NCBI RefSeq assembly: GCF_014489635.1
Contig: NZ_CP060828.1
Span: 8,854,001 to 8,918,000 of the forward strand
Source of the DNA: Streptomyces roseirectus
GTDB lineage: Bacteria; Actinomycetota; Actinomycetes; Streptomycetales; Streptomycetaceae
Length of the DNA stretch: 64,000 bases
Direction: 5' to 3'
This document shows positions 8,537-16,865 of the stretch, piece after piece. A model generated the notes under the pieces. It saw only the letters and a list, made by a program, of their open reading frames with translations. It made no database searches and was not told where the DNA came from. Positions within the stretch are counted from its first letter, which is position 1; each line of letters begins with the position of its first letter. Made by a program: the position numbers and the translations under genes.

Positions 8537-9358
8537 GTGGCAGTACACAACGCGCCGTTCGCCCGGAGTCTGCGGCTGCGGCGCCTCTTCCGGCAGGGCG
8601 ACGGACGGCTGTTCGTCGTCCCCCTCGACCACTCCGTCACCGACGGCCCGCTGCGCCGGGGCGACCTGGACTCCCTGCTCGGCGAACTCGCCGGCACCGG
8701 CGTCGACGCCGTGGTGCTGCACAAGGGCAGCCTCCGCCACGTCAGCCCCGGCTGGTTCCGTGACATGTCGCTCGTCGTGCACCTGAGCGTGAGCACCCGG
8801 CACGCCCCCGACCCGGACGCGAAGTACCTGGTCGCGCGGGTGGACGAGGCGCTGCGGCTGGGCGCCGACGCGGTCAGCGTGCACGTCAACATGGGCTCGC
8901 CCCAGGAGGCCCGGCAGATCGCCGACCTGGCGGCCGTGGCGGGGGAGTGCGACCGCTGGAACGTCCCGCTGCTGGCCATGGTGTACGCCCGGGGACCGCA
9001 GATCACCGACTCCCGGGCCCCGGACCTCGTCGCCCACGCCGCCACGCTCGCCGCCGACCTGGGCGCCGACGTCGTCAAGACCGACTACGCGGGCACCCCC
9101 GAGGAGATGGCCGACGTGGTCCGGGCGTGCCCGATCCCGCTCGTCGTGGCCGGCGGCCCGCGCTCGGCCGACACCGCCGCCGTGCTGGCCCACGTCTCCG
9201 ACGCGCTGCGCGGCGGCGCGGCCGGTGTGGCGATGGGACGCAACGTCTTCCAGGCCGACCACCCCGGCTGGATGGCCGCCACCCTCGCCCGCCTGGTGCA
9301 CGAACCGTCGCACGTCCCGGACGCCGGCACCGGTGACCGGCTCGCCCTCACCCCCTGA
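8537..9358 (+). CDS. griI: GriI-like 2-amino-4,5-dihydroxy-6-one-heptanoate 7-phosphate synthase
   Basis: A 273-residue class I aldolase of the DhnA/GriI group. It has FVVPLDHSVTDGP at the start, VSVHVNMGS in the middle, the Schiff-base lysine in DVVKTDYAG (~residue 178) and the phosphate loop end VVAGGPR and GVAMGRNVFQ. In the grixazone pathway GriI joins aspartate semialdehyde with dihydroxyacetone phosphate to give a C7 phosphate that GriH cyclises to 3-amino-4-hydroxybenzoate. The next gene is the GriH homologue, which strongly supports this role. GTG start with an AGGCAGGA region upstream; it follows the aspartate kinase by 16 bp in the same operon. Confidence 0.9.
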   Translation: MAVHNAPFARSLRLRRLFRQGDGRLFVVPLDHSVTDGPLRRGDLDSLLGELAGTGVDAVVLHKGSLRHVSPGWFRDMSLVVHLSVSTRHAPDPDAKYLVARVDEALRLGADAVSVHVNMGSPQEARQIADLAAVAGECDRWNVPLLAMVYARGPQITDSRAPDLVAHAATLAADLGADVVKTDYAGTPEEMADVVRACPIPLVVAGGPRSADTAAVLAHVSDALRGGAAGVAMGRNVFQADHPGWMAATLARLVHEPSHVPDAGTGDRLALTP

Positions 9359-9394
9359 CCCCTTTTCCGCGCCCCTTGAGCCGAGGAGACACCT

Positions 9395-10498
9395 GTGAAG
9401 CTGTGCTGGCTGGACATCCGTGACGTCACCGGGCCCAAGGAGGCCATCGTCGAGGAGGCCGTCCACCAGCGGGTGGACGCCGTCGTCGCGGCCGATCCCG
9501 CCGACCTGGAGACGCTGCCCCCGACGGTGAAGAAGGTCCTGTTCCCGCGGGAGGGGCCGCTGCCGGACAAACTCGCCCCCGCCGACCTCGTCGTCGTCGA
9601 CCCGGCCCGGCACGGCGAACCCGCCGAACTGGCCCGGCGGCACCCCGAGGTCGAGTTCGGGCGGTTCGTGGAGATCACGGACGCCGACAGCCTCGAAGAC
9701 GCCTGCCGCTCCGCGCGCCACGACCGGTGGAGCCTGCTGTCCTTCCGCGACCCCACCAAGATCCCGCTGGAGATCGTGCTGGCCGCCGCCGCCGGCGCGA
9801 ACGGCAGCATCATCACGCGCGTGGCCGACGTCGAGGAGGCCCGCATCGTCTTCGGCGTCCTCGAACACGGCTCCGACGGCGTGCTGCTCGCCCCGCGCAC
9901 CGTCGGCGAGGCCACCGCCCTCAAGGCCGCGGCCCTGAGCGAACACGCCGACCTGGAACTCGTGGAGCTGGAGGTCACCGGGATCAGCCGGGCCGGCATG
10001 GGCGAGCGGGCCTGCGTCGACACCTGCACCAACTTCCGGCTCGACGAGGGCATCCTCGTCGGCTCCCACTCCACCGGCATGATCCTGTGCTGCAGCGAGA
10101 CCCACCCGCTCCCGTACATGCCGACCCGGCCGTTCCGGGTCAACGCCGGCGCGCTGCACTCGTACACGCTCTCCGCCGACCGGCGCACCAACTACCTCAG
10201 CGAACTGCGCTCCGGCGGCCGGGTCCTGGCCGTCGACGCGCAGGGCAGGTCCCGGCTCGTCACCGTGGGCCGCGTCAAGATCGAGACCCGGCCGCTGCTC
10301 GCGATCGACGCGGTCGCGCCCTCCGGCGTGCGGGTCAACCTCATCGTCCAGGACGACTGGCACGTACGTGTCCTCGGACCGGGCGGCACGGTCCTGAACG
10401 TCACCGAACTGACGGAGGGCACGAAGGTGCTCGGCTGCCTGCCGGTCGAACAGCGGCACGTCGGCTACCCGATCGACGAGTTCTGCATCGAGAAGTGA
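9395..10498 (+). CDS. griH: GriH-like 3-amino-4-hydroxybenzoate synthase (3-dehydroquinate synthase II family)
   Basis: A 367-residue protein of the archaeal-type 3-dehydroquinate synthase II family, as GriH. Visible hallmarks are KLCWLDIRD at the N-terminus, GSIITRVADVEEARIVFGVLEHGSDGVLL, then RACVDTC and the long GSHSTGMILCCSETHPLPYM loop, and EIKT-like FCIEK at the end. With GriI it makes 3-amino-4-hydroxybenzoic acid, an o-aminophenol, from the C7 amino sugar phosphate. It starts at GTG after GAGGAGACACCT. The paired genes are the signature of this shikimate-independent pathway, known from grixazone, platensimycin and cremeomycin clusters. Confidence 0.92.
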   Translation: MKLCWLDIRDVTGPKEAIVEEAVHQRVDAVVAADPADLETLPPTVKKVLFPREGPLPDKLAPADLVVVDPARHGEPAELARRHPEVEFGRFVEITDADSLEDACRSARHDRWSLLSFRDPTKIPLEIVLAAAAGANGSIITRVADVEEARIVFGVLEHGSDGVLLAPRTVGEATALKAAALSEHADLELVELEVTGISRAGMGERACVDTCTNFRLDEGILVGSHSTGMILCCSETHPLPYMPTRPFRVNAGALHSYTLSADRRTNYLSELRSGGRVLAVDAQGRSRLVTVGRVKIETRPLLAIDAVAPSGVRVNLIVQDDWHVRVLGPGGTVLNVTELTEGTKVLGCLPVEQRHVGYPIDEFCIEK

Positions 10499-10524
10499 CC
10501 GACGGCCGCGAGGGGGAGTGAGCG

Positions 10525-11286
10525 GTGAACGCACAGCCTGTGCTGGACTTCCACGTCCGCCTGGCACCCCGCCCGGGGGCCGCGCGGCGCCTGCTGGCGA
10601 CCCTGGACGCGTGCCGGCTGACCCGGGCGGTGGTCTGCGCGGGCGGCACCGTCGACCTCGACCGGCTCTCCCGCCAGCTCGTCGACGGCGGGCACGTGGA
10701 GAGCGACGCCGACAACGACGCGGTGCTGGACGCCTGCGCGGGCAGCGGCGGACGCCTGGTGCCGTTCTTCTTCGCCAACCCGCACCGCCCGCCCGAGGCA
10801 TACCGGGCCAGGGCCGCCGACTTCCGTGGCCTGGAGATCTCACCCGCCGTGCACGGCGTCGCCCTGACCGATCCGCGCGTGGCCGAACTCGTCGCCGCGG
10901 CAGCGGAGTTCGCGCACCCGGTGTACGTGGTGTGCCTGGCCCGCGACGGCGCGACCGTGGCCGACCTGGTCACCCTCGCCCGCCGGTTCCCTCAGGTGAG
11001 CCTGGTCCTCGGACACAGCGGCGTCGGCAACATCGACTTCCACGCGCTCACCCTGATCCGGGACCAGCCCAACATCCTGCTGGAGACCTCCGGCGGCTAC
11101 ACCCGCGTCGCCGAGGCGGCGGTGGACCGGCTCGGCGCCGGACGCGTCCTGTTCGGCTCCGAGTACCCCCTCCAGCACCCGGCCGTGGAACTGGCCAAGT
11201 TCCGGGTGCTGGACCTGCCGCCCGAGCAGTGGCGGCGGATCGCCTGGGACAACGCACACCGACTGCTGGGAGAGGAGAAGCGATGA
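10525..11286 (+). CDS. Amidohydrolase-family protein, candidate benzoxazole cyclase
   Basis: A 253-residue TIM-barrel protein of the amidohydrolase-2 (ACMSD-like) type. The first strand reads LDFHVRLA, so the usual metal-binding HxH is HxR; later strands give FAHPVYVVC, LVLGHSGVGN and LFGSEYPLQHP, where the usual Asp is in a Ser-Glu context. In A33853 biosynthesis the amidohydrolase BomN closes the oxazole ring of the benzoxazole. Finding such a gene between an o-aminophenol pathway and an adenylating ligase points to the same job here. The changed metal site suggests dehydrating cyclisation rather than hydrolysis, which is inference. GTG start after GAGGGGGAG; its stop overlaps the ligase start (ATGA). 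Confidence 0.78.
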   Translation: MNAQPVLDFHVRLAPRPGAARRLLATLDACRLTRAVVCAGGTVDLDRLSRQLVDGGHVESDADNDAVLDACAGSGGRLVPFFFANPHRPPEAYRARAADFRGLEISPAVHGVALTDPRVAELVAAAAEFAHPVYVVCLARDGATVADLVTLARRFPQVSLVLGHSGVGNIDFHALTLIRDQPNILLETSGGYTRVAEAAVDRLGAGRVLFGSEYPLQHPAVELAKFRVLDLPPEQWRRIAWDNAHRLLGEEKR

Positions 11287-12599
11287 CCGACCCACACATG
11301 AACCTGCCCCGGCTCGGCCAGTGGCACGGCCCCGAGGACCTGCTGCGCATCCAGGAGAAACAACTCCCGCGCACCGTGGCCCAGGCGGCCCGCTCACCCT
11401 TCTACCGCCGACGCCTGGAAGGCGGCGCCCTGCCCGCCACCGCCGCCGACCTCACCGGCCTGCCGCTGACGACGAAACAGGACCTGCGGGACCACTACCC
11501 CTTCGGGATGCTCGCCGTCCCGAAGGCACACCTGGCCACCTACCACGAGTCCAGCGGCACCGCCGGCCGCCCCACCCCCTCCTACTACACGGCCCAGGAC
11601 TGGACCGACCTCGCCGAGCGCTTCGCCCGCAAATGGATCGGCATCTCGGACGAGGACGTCTTCCTCGTGCGCACCCCCTACGCGCTGCTGCTGACCGGCC
11701 ATCTCGCGCACGCCGCCGCCCGGCTCAGCGGGGCCACCGTGGTACCGGGCGACAACCGGTCGCTCGCCATGCCGTACGCCCGCGTGGTGCGCACCCTGCA
11801 CGACCTGGGCGTCACACTCACCTGGTCGGTGCCCACCGAATGCCTCATCTGGGCCGCCGCCGCGACCGCCGCGGGCCACCGCCCGGACACCGACTTCCCC
11901 GCGCTGCGCGCCCTGTTCGTCGGCGGCGAACCCCTCACCCCCGCCCGCCGTCGCCGCATCAGCCGGCTGTGGGGCGTCCCGGTGATCGAGGAGTACGGCT
12001 CCACCGAGACCGGCAGCCTCGCCGGCGAGTGCCCCGCCGGCCGCATGCACCTGTGGGCGGACCGGGCCCTGTTCGAGGTGTACGACCCGCACACCGGCAA
12101 GGTCGCCCAGGAGGGCGAGGGGCGGCTCGTGGTCACCCCGCTGTTCCGTGAGGCGATGCCCCTGCTGCGCTACAACCTCGACGACGACGTGGTGGTCTCC
12201 TACGACGACTGCGACTGCGGCTGGCACCTGCCCACCGTCCAGGTGCTCGGCAGGGCGGCCTTCGGCCACCGCGTCGGCGCGGCCACGATCACCCAGCACC
12301 GGCTGGAGGACCTGGTCTTCTCCCTCCCGGAGTCCCACGGAGTGCTGTTCTGGCGCGCGAAAGCGGAACCCGCCCTCCTGCGCATCGAGATCGAGGTGGC
12401 CGAGGAACACCGCAGGGCCGCCGTGGCCGACCTGACGGCCGCCGTACGGTCCGCGTTCGGCGTCGACAGCGAGGTCACCGGCCTGCCCCCGGGCACGCTG
12501 ATCCCCCGCGAGGCGCTGACCGCCCTGCCCGACGTGGTCAAACCGCGCGGCCTGTTCGGGCCCGACGAGGACTGGGGCAAAGCGCTCCTCTACTACTGA
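11283..12599 (+). CDS. Phenylacetate-CoA-ligase-like adenylating enzyme
   Basis: A 438-residue ANL-superfamily enzyme of the short PaaK type. It shows the phosphate-binding loop YHESSGTAGRPTPSYYT (~residues 93-109), the A5 motif EEYGSTETGSLAGEC, and the hinge region EGRLVVTPLFREAMPLLRYN. A cysteine pair in DDCDCGWHLP recalls the zinc-like or structural site of some PaaK relatives. It should activate an aryl carboxylate with ATP, as the ligase BomJ does in A33853 benzoxazole assembly. Likely substrates are 3-amino-4-hydroxybenzoate or 3-hydroxyanthranilate made by this cluster. It is coupled to the amidohydrolase by an ATGA overlap and followed after one base by a monooxygenase gene. Confidence 0.85.
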   Translation: MTDPHMNLPRLGQWHGPEDLLRIQEKQLPRTVAQAARSPFYRRRLEGGALPATAADLTGLPLTTKQDLRDHYPFGMLAVPKAHLATYHESSGTAGRPTPSYYTAQDWTDLAERFARKWIGISDEDVFLVRTPYALLLTGHLAHAAARLSGATVVPGDNRSLAMPYARVVRTLHDLGVTLTWSVPTECLIWAAAATAAGHRPDTDFPALRALFVGGEPLTPARRRRISRLWGVPVIEEYGSTETGSLAGECPAGRMHLWADRALFEVYDPHTGKVAQEGEGRLVVTPLFREAMPLLRYNLDDDVVVSYDDCDCGWHLPTVQVLGRAAFGHRVGAATITQHRLEDLVFSLPESHGVLFWRAKAEPALLRIEIEVAEEHRRAAVADLTAAVRSAFGVDSEVTGLPPGTLIPREALTALPDVVKPRGLFGPDEDWGKALLYY

Positions 12600-12600
12600 G

Positions 12601-13809
12601 ATGGACGGCATGCCGCAGCTACGGGTGGCCGTCGCCGGAGCCGGGATCGCCGGCCTCACCCTCGCCCTCGCCCTGCACCGGGCGGGCATCGACTGCCACC
12701 TCTACGAACAGGCCGAGCACCTGACCGAAGTGGGGGCGGGCGTCCAGGTCACCCCCAACGCCGCCCGCCTGCTGCACCGGCTGGGACTGCGCGAGAGGCT
12801 GCGCGCCGTCGCCGTGACCCCCCGCGCGATCGAGATGCGCCGCTGGGACGACGGCGGCCTCCTGAAGCGCACCGAACTGGGCGACCTGTGCCACCGCCGC
12901 TTCGGCGCGCCCTACTACGCCGTGCACCGCGCCCACCTGCATGACGCCCTCCTCTCCCACGTCCCGCCCGAACACGTCCACCTCGGCGCCCGCCTCACCG
13001 CCGTGACCCAGAACACCGACGCGGCGCGGCTGCACCTGTCCGACGGGACGACGGTGACGGCGGACCTGGCCGTCGGCGCCGACGGCATCCGGTCGGTGAC
13101 CCGCCAGCACCTCGCCGCCGACCGGCCGCGCTACTCCGGGCAGACGATCTACCGGGGCCTGATCCCGGCCGCCCGGCTGCCCCACCTCACCGCCGACCCC
13201 CGGGTACGGCTGTGGTTCGGACCGGGCCGGCACTGCGTGTGCTACCCGGTCTCCGCGGGCCGCCAGGTCAGCTTCGGCGCGACCGTCCCCGCCTCCGACT
13301 GGGGGGAGGAGTCCTGGTCCGCGCCGGGCGACCGCGCCGCGCTCGCCGCCGCCTACCAGGGCTGGCATCCGGACGTCACCCGGCTGATCGGCGCGGCGGA
13401 CACCGTCAGCCGGTGGGCGCTGTACGACCGCGACAACCCGGGGCGGCTCAGCGCCGGACGGGTGGCCGTCATCGGGGACGCCGCGCACCCGATGCTGCCC
13501 TTCCAGGCCCAGGGCGCCAATCAGGCCGTCGAGGACGCCGTCGCCCTCGCGGCCTGCCTGGCCGGCGCGGGCCCCGGCGGCCTCGGCGCGGCCCTGCACC
13601 GCTACGAACGCGTCCGCCTGCCCCGCACCACCCGTATCCAGCGGCAGTCCCGCGCCAACGCGACCACCTTCCACCTCGCCGACGGCGCCGGACAGCGCCG
13701 CCGCGACGCCGCCGCACAGACCTCGCCCGGCCTGGAGGAACACGCGTGGCTGTTCGGCTACGACGCCGAACGGGCCGCCACGAGCAGCAGGAGCCGACGA
13801 TGGAACTGA
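12601..13809 (+). CDS. FAD-dependent aromatic monooxygenase (salicylate-hydroxylase type)
   Basis: A 402-residue group A flavoprotein monooxygenase. It has the Rossmann motif VAGAGIAGLTLALALHRAG (~8-26), the DG motif VGADGIRSVTR (~157) and the GD motif VAVIGDAAHPMLPF (~285). Closest in kind are salicylate and 3-hydroxybenzoate 6-hydroxylases. In related 3-amino-4-hydroxybenzoate clusters a flavin hydroxylase oxidises the ring, so a hydroxylation of either aminohydroxybenzoate or of the finished product is likely. ATG 12601 comes one base after the ligase stop; a second ATG lies at 12610. Its last 10 bases overlap the next gene, so the operon is tightly packed. Confidence 0.85.
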   Translation: MDGMPQLRVAVAGAGIAGLTLALALHRAGIDCHLYEQAEHLTEVGAGVQVTPNAARLLHRLGLRERLRAVAVTPRAIEMRRWDDGGLLKRTELGDLCHRRFGAPYYAVHRAHLHDALLSHVPPEHVHLGARLTAVTQNTDAARLHLSDGTTVTADLAVGADGIRSVTRQHLAADRPRYSGQTIYRGLIPAARLPHLTADPRVRLWFGPGRHCVCYPVSAGRQVSFGATVPASDWGEESWSAPGDRAALAAAYQGWHPDVTRLIGAADTVSRWALYDRDNPGRLSAGRVAVIGDAAHPMLPFQAQGANQAVEDAVALAACLAGAGPGGLGAALHRYERVRLPRTTRIQRQSRANATTFHLADGAGQRRRDAAAQTSPGLEEHAWLFGYDAERAATSSRSRRWN

Positions 13810-14585
13810 CCGGAATCGAATCCACGGTCGCCCTGGTCACCGGCGCGGCGCGCGGCATCGGCGCCGCCGTCACCGCCACCCTGGCCGGCGCCGGGGCTCA
13901 GGTCGCCGCCGTGGACCGCGACACCGGGACACTGGCGACCGCCGTGACCAAGCTGGAGGCCGAGGGGATGGCCGTGCGCGGCTACGCCGCTGACGTGTGC
14001 GACAGCACGGCGGTGGACGCGCTCGTGCGGCGCGTCGAGGACGAACTGGGGCCCATCGGCATCCTCGTCAACGCGGCCGGCGTGCTCCACACCGGCCGCG
14101 CGGTCGACCTGACGGACCGGCAGTGGAACGAGATCTTCGCCGTCAACGCCGGCGGCGTCTTCCACGTCTCCCGCGCGGTGGCCCGGCGCATGATCCGCCA
14201 CCGCCGGGGCGCCGTCGTGACCGTGGCGTCCAACGCCGCCGGCGTACCGCGCACGGAGATGTCCGCGTACGCCGCGTCCAAGGCGGCGTCGGCCCACTTC
14301 ACCCGCTGCCTGGGCCTGGAACTCGCCGGCCACGGCATCCGCTGCAACGTCGTCTCGCCCGGCTCCACGGACACGCCCATGCTGCGCGCGATGCTCGGCG
14401 CCGGCGCCGACCCGGCCCACGTCATCGAGGGCGCCCCGGACGCCTACAAGGTCGGCATCCCCCTGCGCAAGCTCGCCCGGCCCCAGGACGTCGCCGACGC
14501 CGTCGCCTACCTCGTCTCCGACCAGGCCGGCCACGTGACCATGCACGACCTCTACGTGGACGGCGGCGCCGCCCTGCACGTGTGA
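13800..14585 (+). CDS. EntA/DhbA-like 2,3-dihydro-3-hydroxyanthranilate dehydrogenase (SDR)
   Basis: A 261-residue classical short-chain dehydrogenase with the cofactor motif TGAARGIGAAV (~13-23), the NAAG-type motif LVNAAGVLHTGR, the catalytic Ser region VTVASNAAG and the YAASK active site (~155). It resembles 2,3-dihydro-2,3-dihydroxybenzoate dehydrogenase. Placed next to phzD and with phzE in the cluster, it should aromatise the PhzD product to 3-hydroxyanthranilic acid using NAD. That three-enzyme route is established for nataxazole/caboxamycin-type benzoxazole precursors. ATG 13800 lies inside the end of the monooxygenase gene after CAGCAGGAGCCGACG, which carries an AGGAG ribosome site. 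Confidence 0.85.
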   Translation: MELTGIESTVALVTGAARGIGAAVTATLAGAGAQVAAVDRDTGTLATAVTKLEAEGMAVRGYAADVCDSTAVDALVRRVEDELGPIGILVNAAGVLHTGRAVDLTDRQWNEIFAVNAGGVFHVSRAVARRMIRHRRGAVVTVASNAAGVPRTEMSAYAASKAASAHFTRCLGLELAGHGIRCNVVSPGSTDTPMLRAMLGAGADPAHVIEGAPDAYKVGIPLRKLARPQDVADAVAYLVSDQAGHVTMHDLYVDGGAALHV

Positions 14586-14615
14586 CGCCCGCCCGACCGC
14601 CAGGAGGCGACCACC

Positions 14616-15254
14616 ATGGCCATGACCCCCATCGCGCCCTACCGCATGCCCGGCCAGGACGACCTGCCGGCCCCGGCGCTGCCCTGGCGCCCGGCGCCGG
14701 ACCGCGCCGCCGTCCTCGTGCACGACATGCAGCGCTACTTCCTGCGCCCCTTCCCGGCCGGCCGCTCGCCGCTGACCGAACTCGTCACCAACGCAGCCGC
14801 CCTGCTCGCGACGGCCCGCAAGACCGGAGTCCCGGTGATCTACACGGCACAGCCGGGCGGGATGAGCCGACGGGACCGGGGACTGCTGCACGACCTCTGG
14901 GGGCCCGGCATGGGCAGCGAGGAGACCGACCGCGCCCTCGCCGACGAGGTCGCCCCCGAGCCGGGCGACACGGTGCTGACCAAGTGGCGCTACAGCGCGT
15001 TCTTCCGCAGCGACCTGGAGGAACGGCTACGAAGCCTCGGCCGCGACCAGCTCGTCGTCTGCGGCGTCTACGCCCACCTGGGCTGCCTGATCACCGCCTG
15101 CGACGCGTTCAGCCGCGACATCCAGCCGTTCCTCGTGGCGGACGCCCTCGCCGACCTCTCCCGGGACGACCACCTCATGGCGCTCCGCTACGCCGCCGAC
15201 CGCTGCGCCGTACCGCTGACCGCCGACGCCGTCCGCGCCGCGCTCACGGCCTGA
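14616..15254 (+). CDS. phzD: PhzD-like isochorismatase
   Basis: A 212-residue cysteine-hydrolase-fold isochorismatase very like PhzD. It has the opening AYRMP-type IAPYRMPGQDDLP, the catalytic Asp in VLVHDMQRYFLRPFP (~30), the Lys in LTKWRYSAFFRSDLEERL (~122) and the segment VVCGVYAHLGCLITACDAF (~145-163). It removes the pyruvyl ether of aminodeoxyisochorismate to give 2,3-dihydro-3-hydroxyanthranilate. With phzE and the SDR before it this completes 3-hydroxyanthranilate supply. PhzF, PhzA/B and PhzG are absent, so phenazine formation is not expected. It starts at ATG after a good AGGAGGCGACCACC site. Confidence 0.92.
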   Translation: MAMTPIAPYRMPGQDDLPAPALPWRPAPDRAAVLVHDMQRYFLRPFPAGRSPLTELVTNAAALLATARKTGVPVIYTAQPGGMSRRDRGLLHDLWGPGMGSEETDRALADEVAPEPGDTVLTKWRYSAFFRSDLEERLRSLGRDQLVVCGVYAHLGCLITACDAFSRDIQPFLVADALADLSRDDHLMALRYAADRCAVPLTADAVRAALTA

Positions 15255-15274
15255 ACCCCTTCGTGGAGGAACCC

Positions 15275-15976
15275 ATGCCCGAACGCACCCGTGTCGTCGT
15301 CATCGGCGGAACCTCGGGAATCGGACGCCACTTCGCCCGCTCGTGCGCCGCACACGGCGACGACGTGACCATCACCGGCCGCTCGACGGCACGGACCGAG
15401 AACGCCGCCCGCGAGATCGGCGGCCACACCCGCGGCCTCGCCCTGGAACTGGCCGACCCGGAGGGCATCGCCGCCGCGCTGGCCGGCGTAGGGCGCGTCG
15501 ACCGGCTGGTCCTCGCGGCGCTGGAACGGGACCACAACACGGTGCGCGCCTACCGGCCGGCCGACGCGATCCGGCTGCTGACGGTGAAGCTCACCGGCTA
15601 CACCGAGGTGCTGCACACCCTCGCCCCCCGCATGACCGACGACAGCGCCGCCGTCCTGATCGGCGGCCTCGCCAGCCACCGGCCCTACCCCGGCTCCACG
15701 TCCGTGACGACCGCCAACGGCGGCATCACCGCCCTGGTGCGGACCCTGGCCGTGGAACTCGCGCCGATCCGCGTCAACGCCCTGCACCCGAGCATCGTCG
15801 CCGACACCCCGTTCTGGAGCGACAAGCCCGCCGCCCGCGAGGCCGCCGCGCTGGGCGCGCGCACCGGGCGGCCGGTGACGATGGAGGACTGCGCGCACGC
15901 GATCCGGTTCCTGCTGGACAACCGGGCCGTCAACGGCGTCAACCTGAACCTCGACGGCGGCGAAGTCCTCATCTGA
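15275..15976 (+). CDS. Atypical SDR-fold protein lacking the catalytic Tyr and Lys
   Basis: A 233-residue short-chain dehydrogenase-fold protein. The cofactor motif is IGGTSGIGRHFARS (~10-23) and the end reads VNGVNLNLDGGEVLI, as usual. At the active site, where SDRs carry YxxxK, this protein reads GSTSVTTANGGITALVRTLA: the Tyr is Val and the Lys is Asn. The following VELAPIRVNALHP is normal. It therefore cannot use the standard Tyr-Lys mechanism and may act as a binding, isomerising or dehydrating enzyme; the reaction is unknown. It is in the cluster operon after phzD with GTGGAGGAACCC before ATG. Its end overlaps the convergent DUF6081-like gene by 8 bp. Confidence 0.8.
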   Translation: MPERTRVVVIGGTSGIGRHFARSCAAHGDDVTITGRSTARTENAAREIGGHTRGLALELADPEGIAAALAGVGRVDRLVLAALERDHNTVRAYRPADAIRLLTVKLTGYTEVLHTLAPRMTDDSAAVLIGGLASHRPYPGSTSVTTANGGITALVRTLAVELAPIRVNALHPSIVADTPFWSDKPAAREAAALGARTGRPVTMEDCAHAIRFLLDNRAVNGVNLNLDGGEVLI

Positions 15977-16697
15977 CCCCGGCCGTGACCCGCCACGGCC
16001 CCCACCAGCCGGTCGCGCCCTGCCCGTGCTCCCGCTCCGCGCGCGTGTAACGCGTGAGGTCGCGGGCGGAGAACAGGGCCATCCCGGCGTCGAAGCCCGC
16101 CACCGCCACCGGAAGCCGGGTGTCGTGGAGGAGCCGGCCGTCGACGTGGAACTCCGCCGACGGCGGCTCGGCCCGGTAGGTGATGGCGTACCGGTGCTCC
16201 TGCCCCGGCCGCGTCGGCACGTCCAGCACCACCCGGTGGAGGGAGCGCGCGTGCCCCTGGCCCGCCAGGCGTTCGACCACCGCGAACACGGTGTCGTTCG
16301 TCGCGGCCGCGTTGAGGACGACACCGGTCTCCAGGTCGAAGACGTTCACCGTGCCGTAGGCGTCGAGCAGGTCGTAGGGGACCTGGCCGTAGGTGCGCAC
16401 CCTCATCGAGGTCTCGAACGTCAGCCGCCCCGCCGCCGGCACGGCGAAACGCCGCACCGACCGGTACATCTGCTTGGCGTTGTTCTGCCGAGGATCCGTG
16501 TCGTGGAAGCGGGTGAACGGATCGACGGTCAGCTCCAGCCGCCCGTCCCCGGTACGCACCCGGGCGTTGCGGTCCCGGTACCGGTACAGCGTGCCGTCGG
16601 CCCCGGTGACCGACATGACCGTCCAGCGGGCGGGGTCGAGGCGCGCGCCGGTGAAGTCGTCGTACGTCCACACAGCGGTTTCGGGCAGCGACGTCAT
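15969..16697 (-). CDS. DUF6081-like protein, probable beta-sandwich fold
   Basis: A 242-residue soluble protein without signal peptide. It starts with VWTYDDFTGARLDPARW and has repeated aromatic and beta-strand-like segments (DGTLYRYRDRNARVRTGDGRLELTVDPF, cut here as separate strands, and FHVDGRLLHDTRLPV), which recall concanavalin-like sugar-binding folds. I recognise it as similar to DUF6081 proteins found in some actinomycete biosynthetic clusters; no activity is known to me. It is the only leftward gene inside the rightward operon, convergent with the SDR (8-bp overlap) and divergent from the second monooxygenase. ATG 16697 is used; ATG 16733 is an in-frame alternative. Confidence 0.6.
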   Translation of the reverse strand: MTSLPETAVWTYDDFTGARLDPARWTVMSVTGADGTLYRYRDRNARVRTGDGRLELTVDPFTRFHDTDPRQNNAKQMYRSVRRFAVPAAGRLTFETSMRVRTYGQVPYDLLDAYGTVNVFDLETGVVLNAAATNDTVFAVVERLAGQGHARSLHRVVLDVPTRPGQEHRYAITYRAEPPSAEFHVDGRLLHDTRLPVAVAGFDAGMALFSARDLTRYTRAEREHGQGATGWWGPWRVTAGVR

Positions 16698-16865
16698 GCC
16701 GCCACGATCGGTGCCGCCGCCGGCCACGGCCATCACCCGTTCACGCTCTTCGGCCCGGCACACGCGCCAAGCCGTCATTGGCCGCCGGATTCCCGTGAAT
16801 GGGCCATGCCCGGGGGAGGGCGCCGCTCCGAGACTGCGTACGGACCGACTCGGGGAGGGGACAAC

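Noticed and set aside
8300..10843. Long minus-strand frame opposite griI and griH
   Set aside because: The plus strand encodes clear enzyme families; the minus frame is Arg/Gly/His-rich shadow sequence.
5088..15254. Phenazine biosynthesis cluster
   Set aside because: phzE and phzD homologues are present but PhzF, PhzA/B and PhzG are not; the EntA-like SDR points to 3-hydroxyanthranilate instead.
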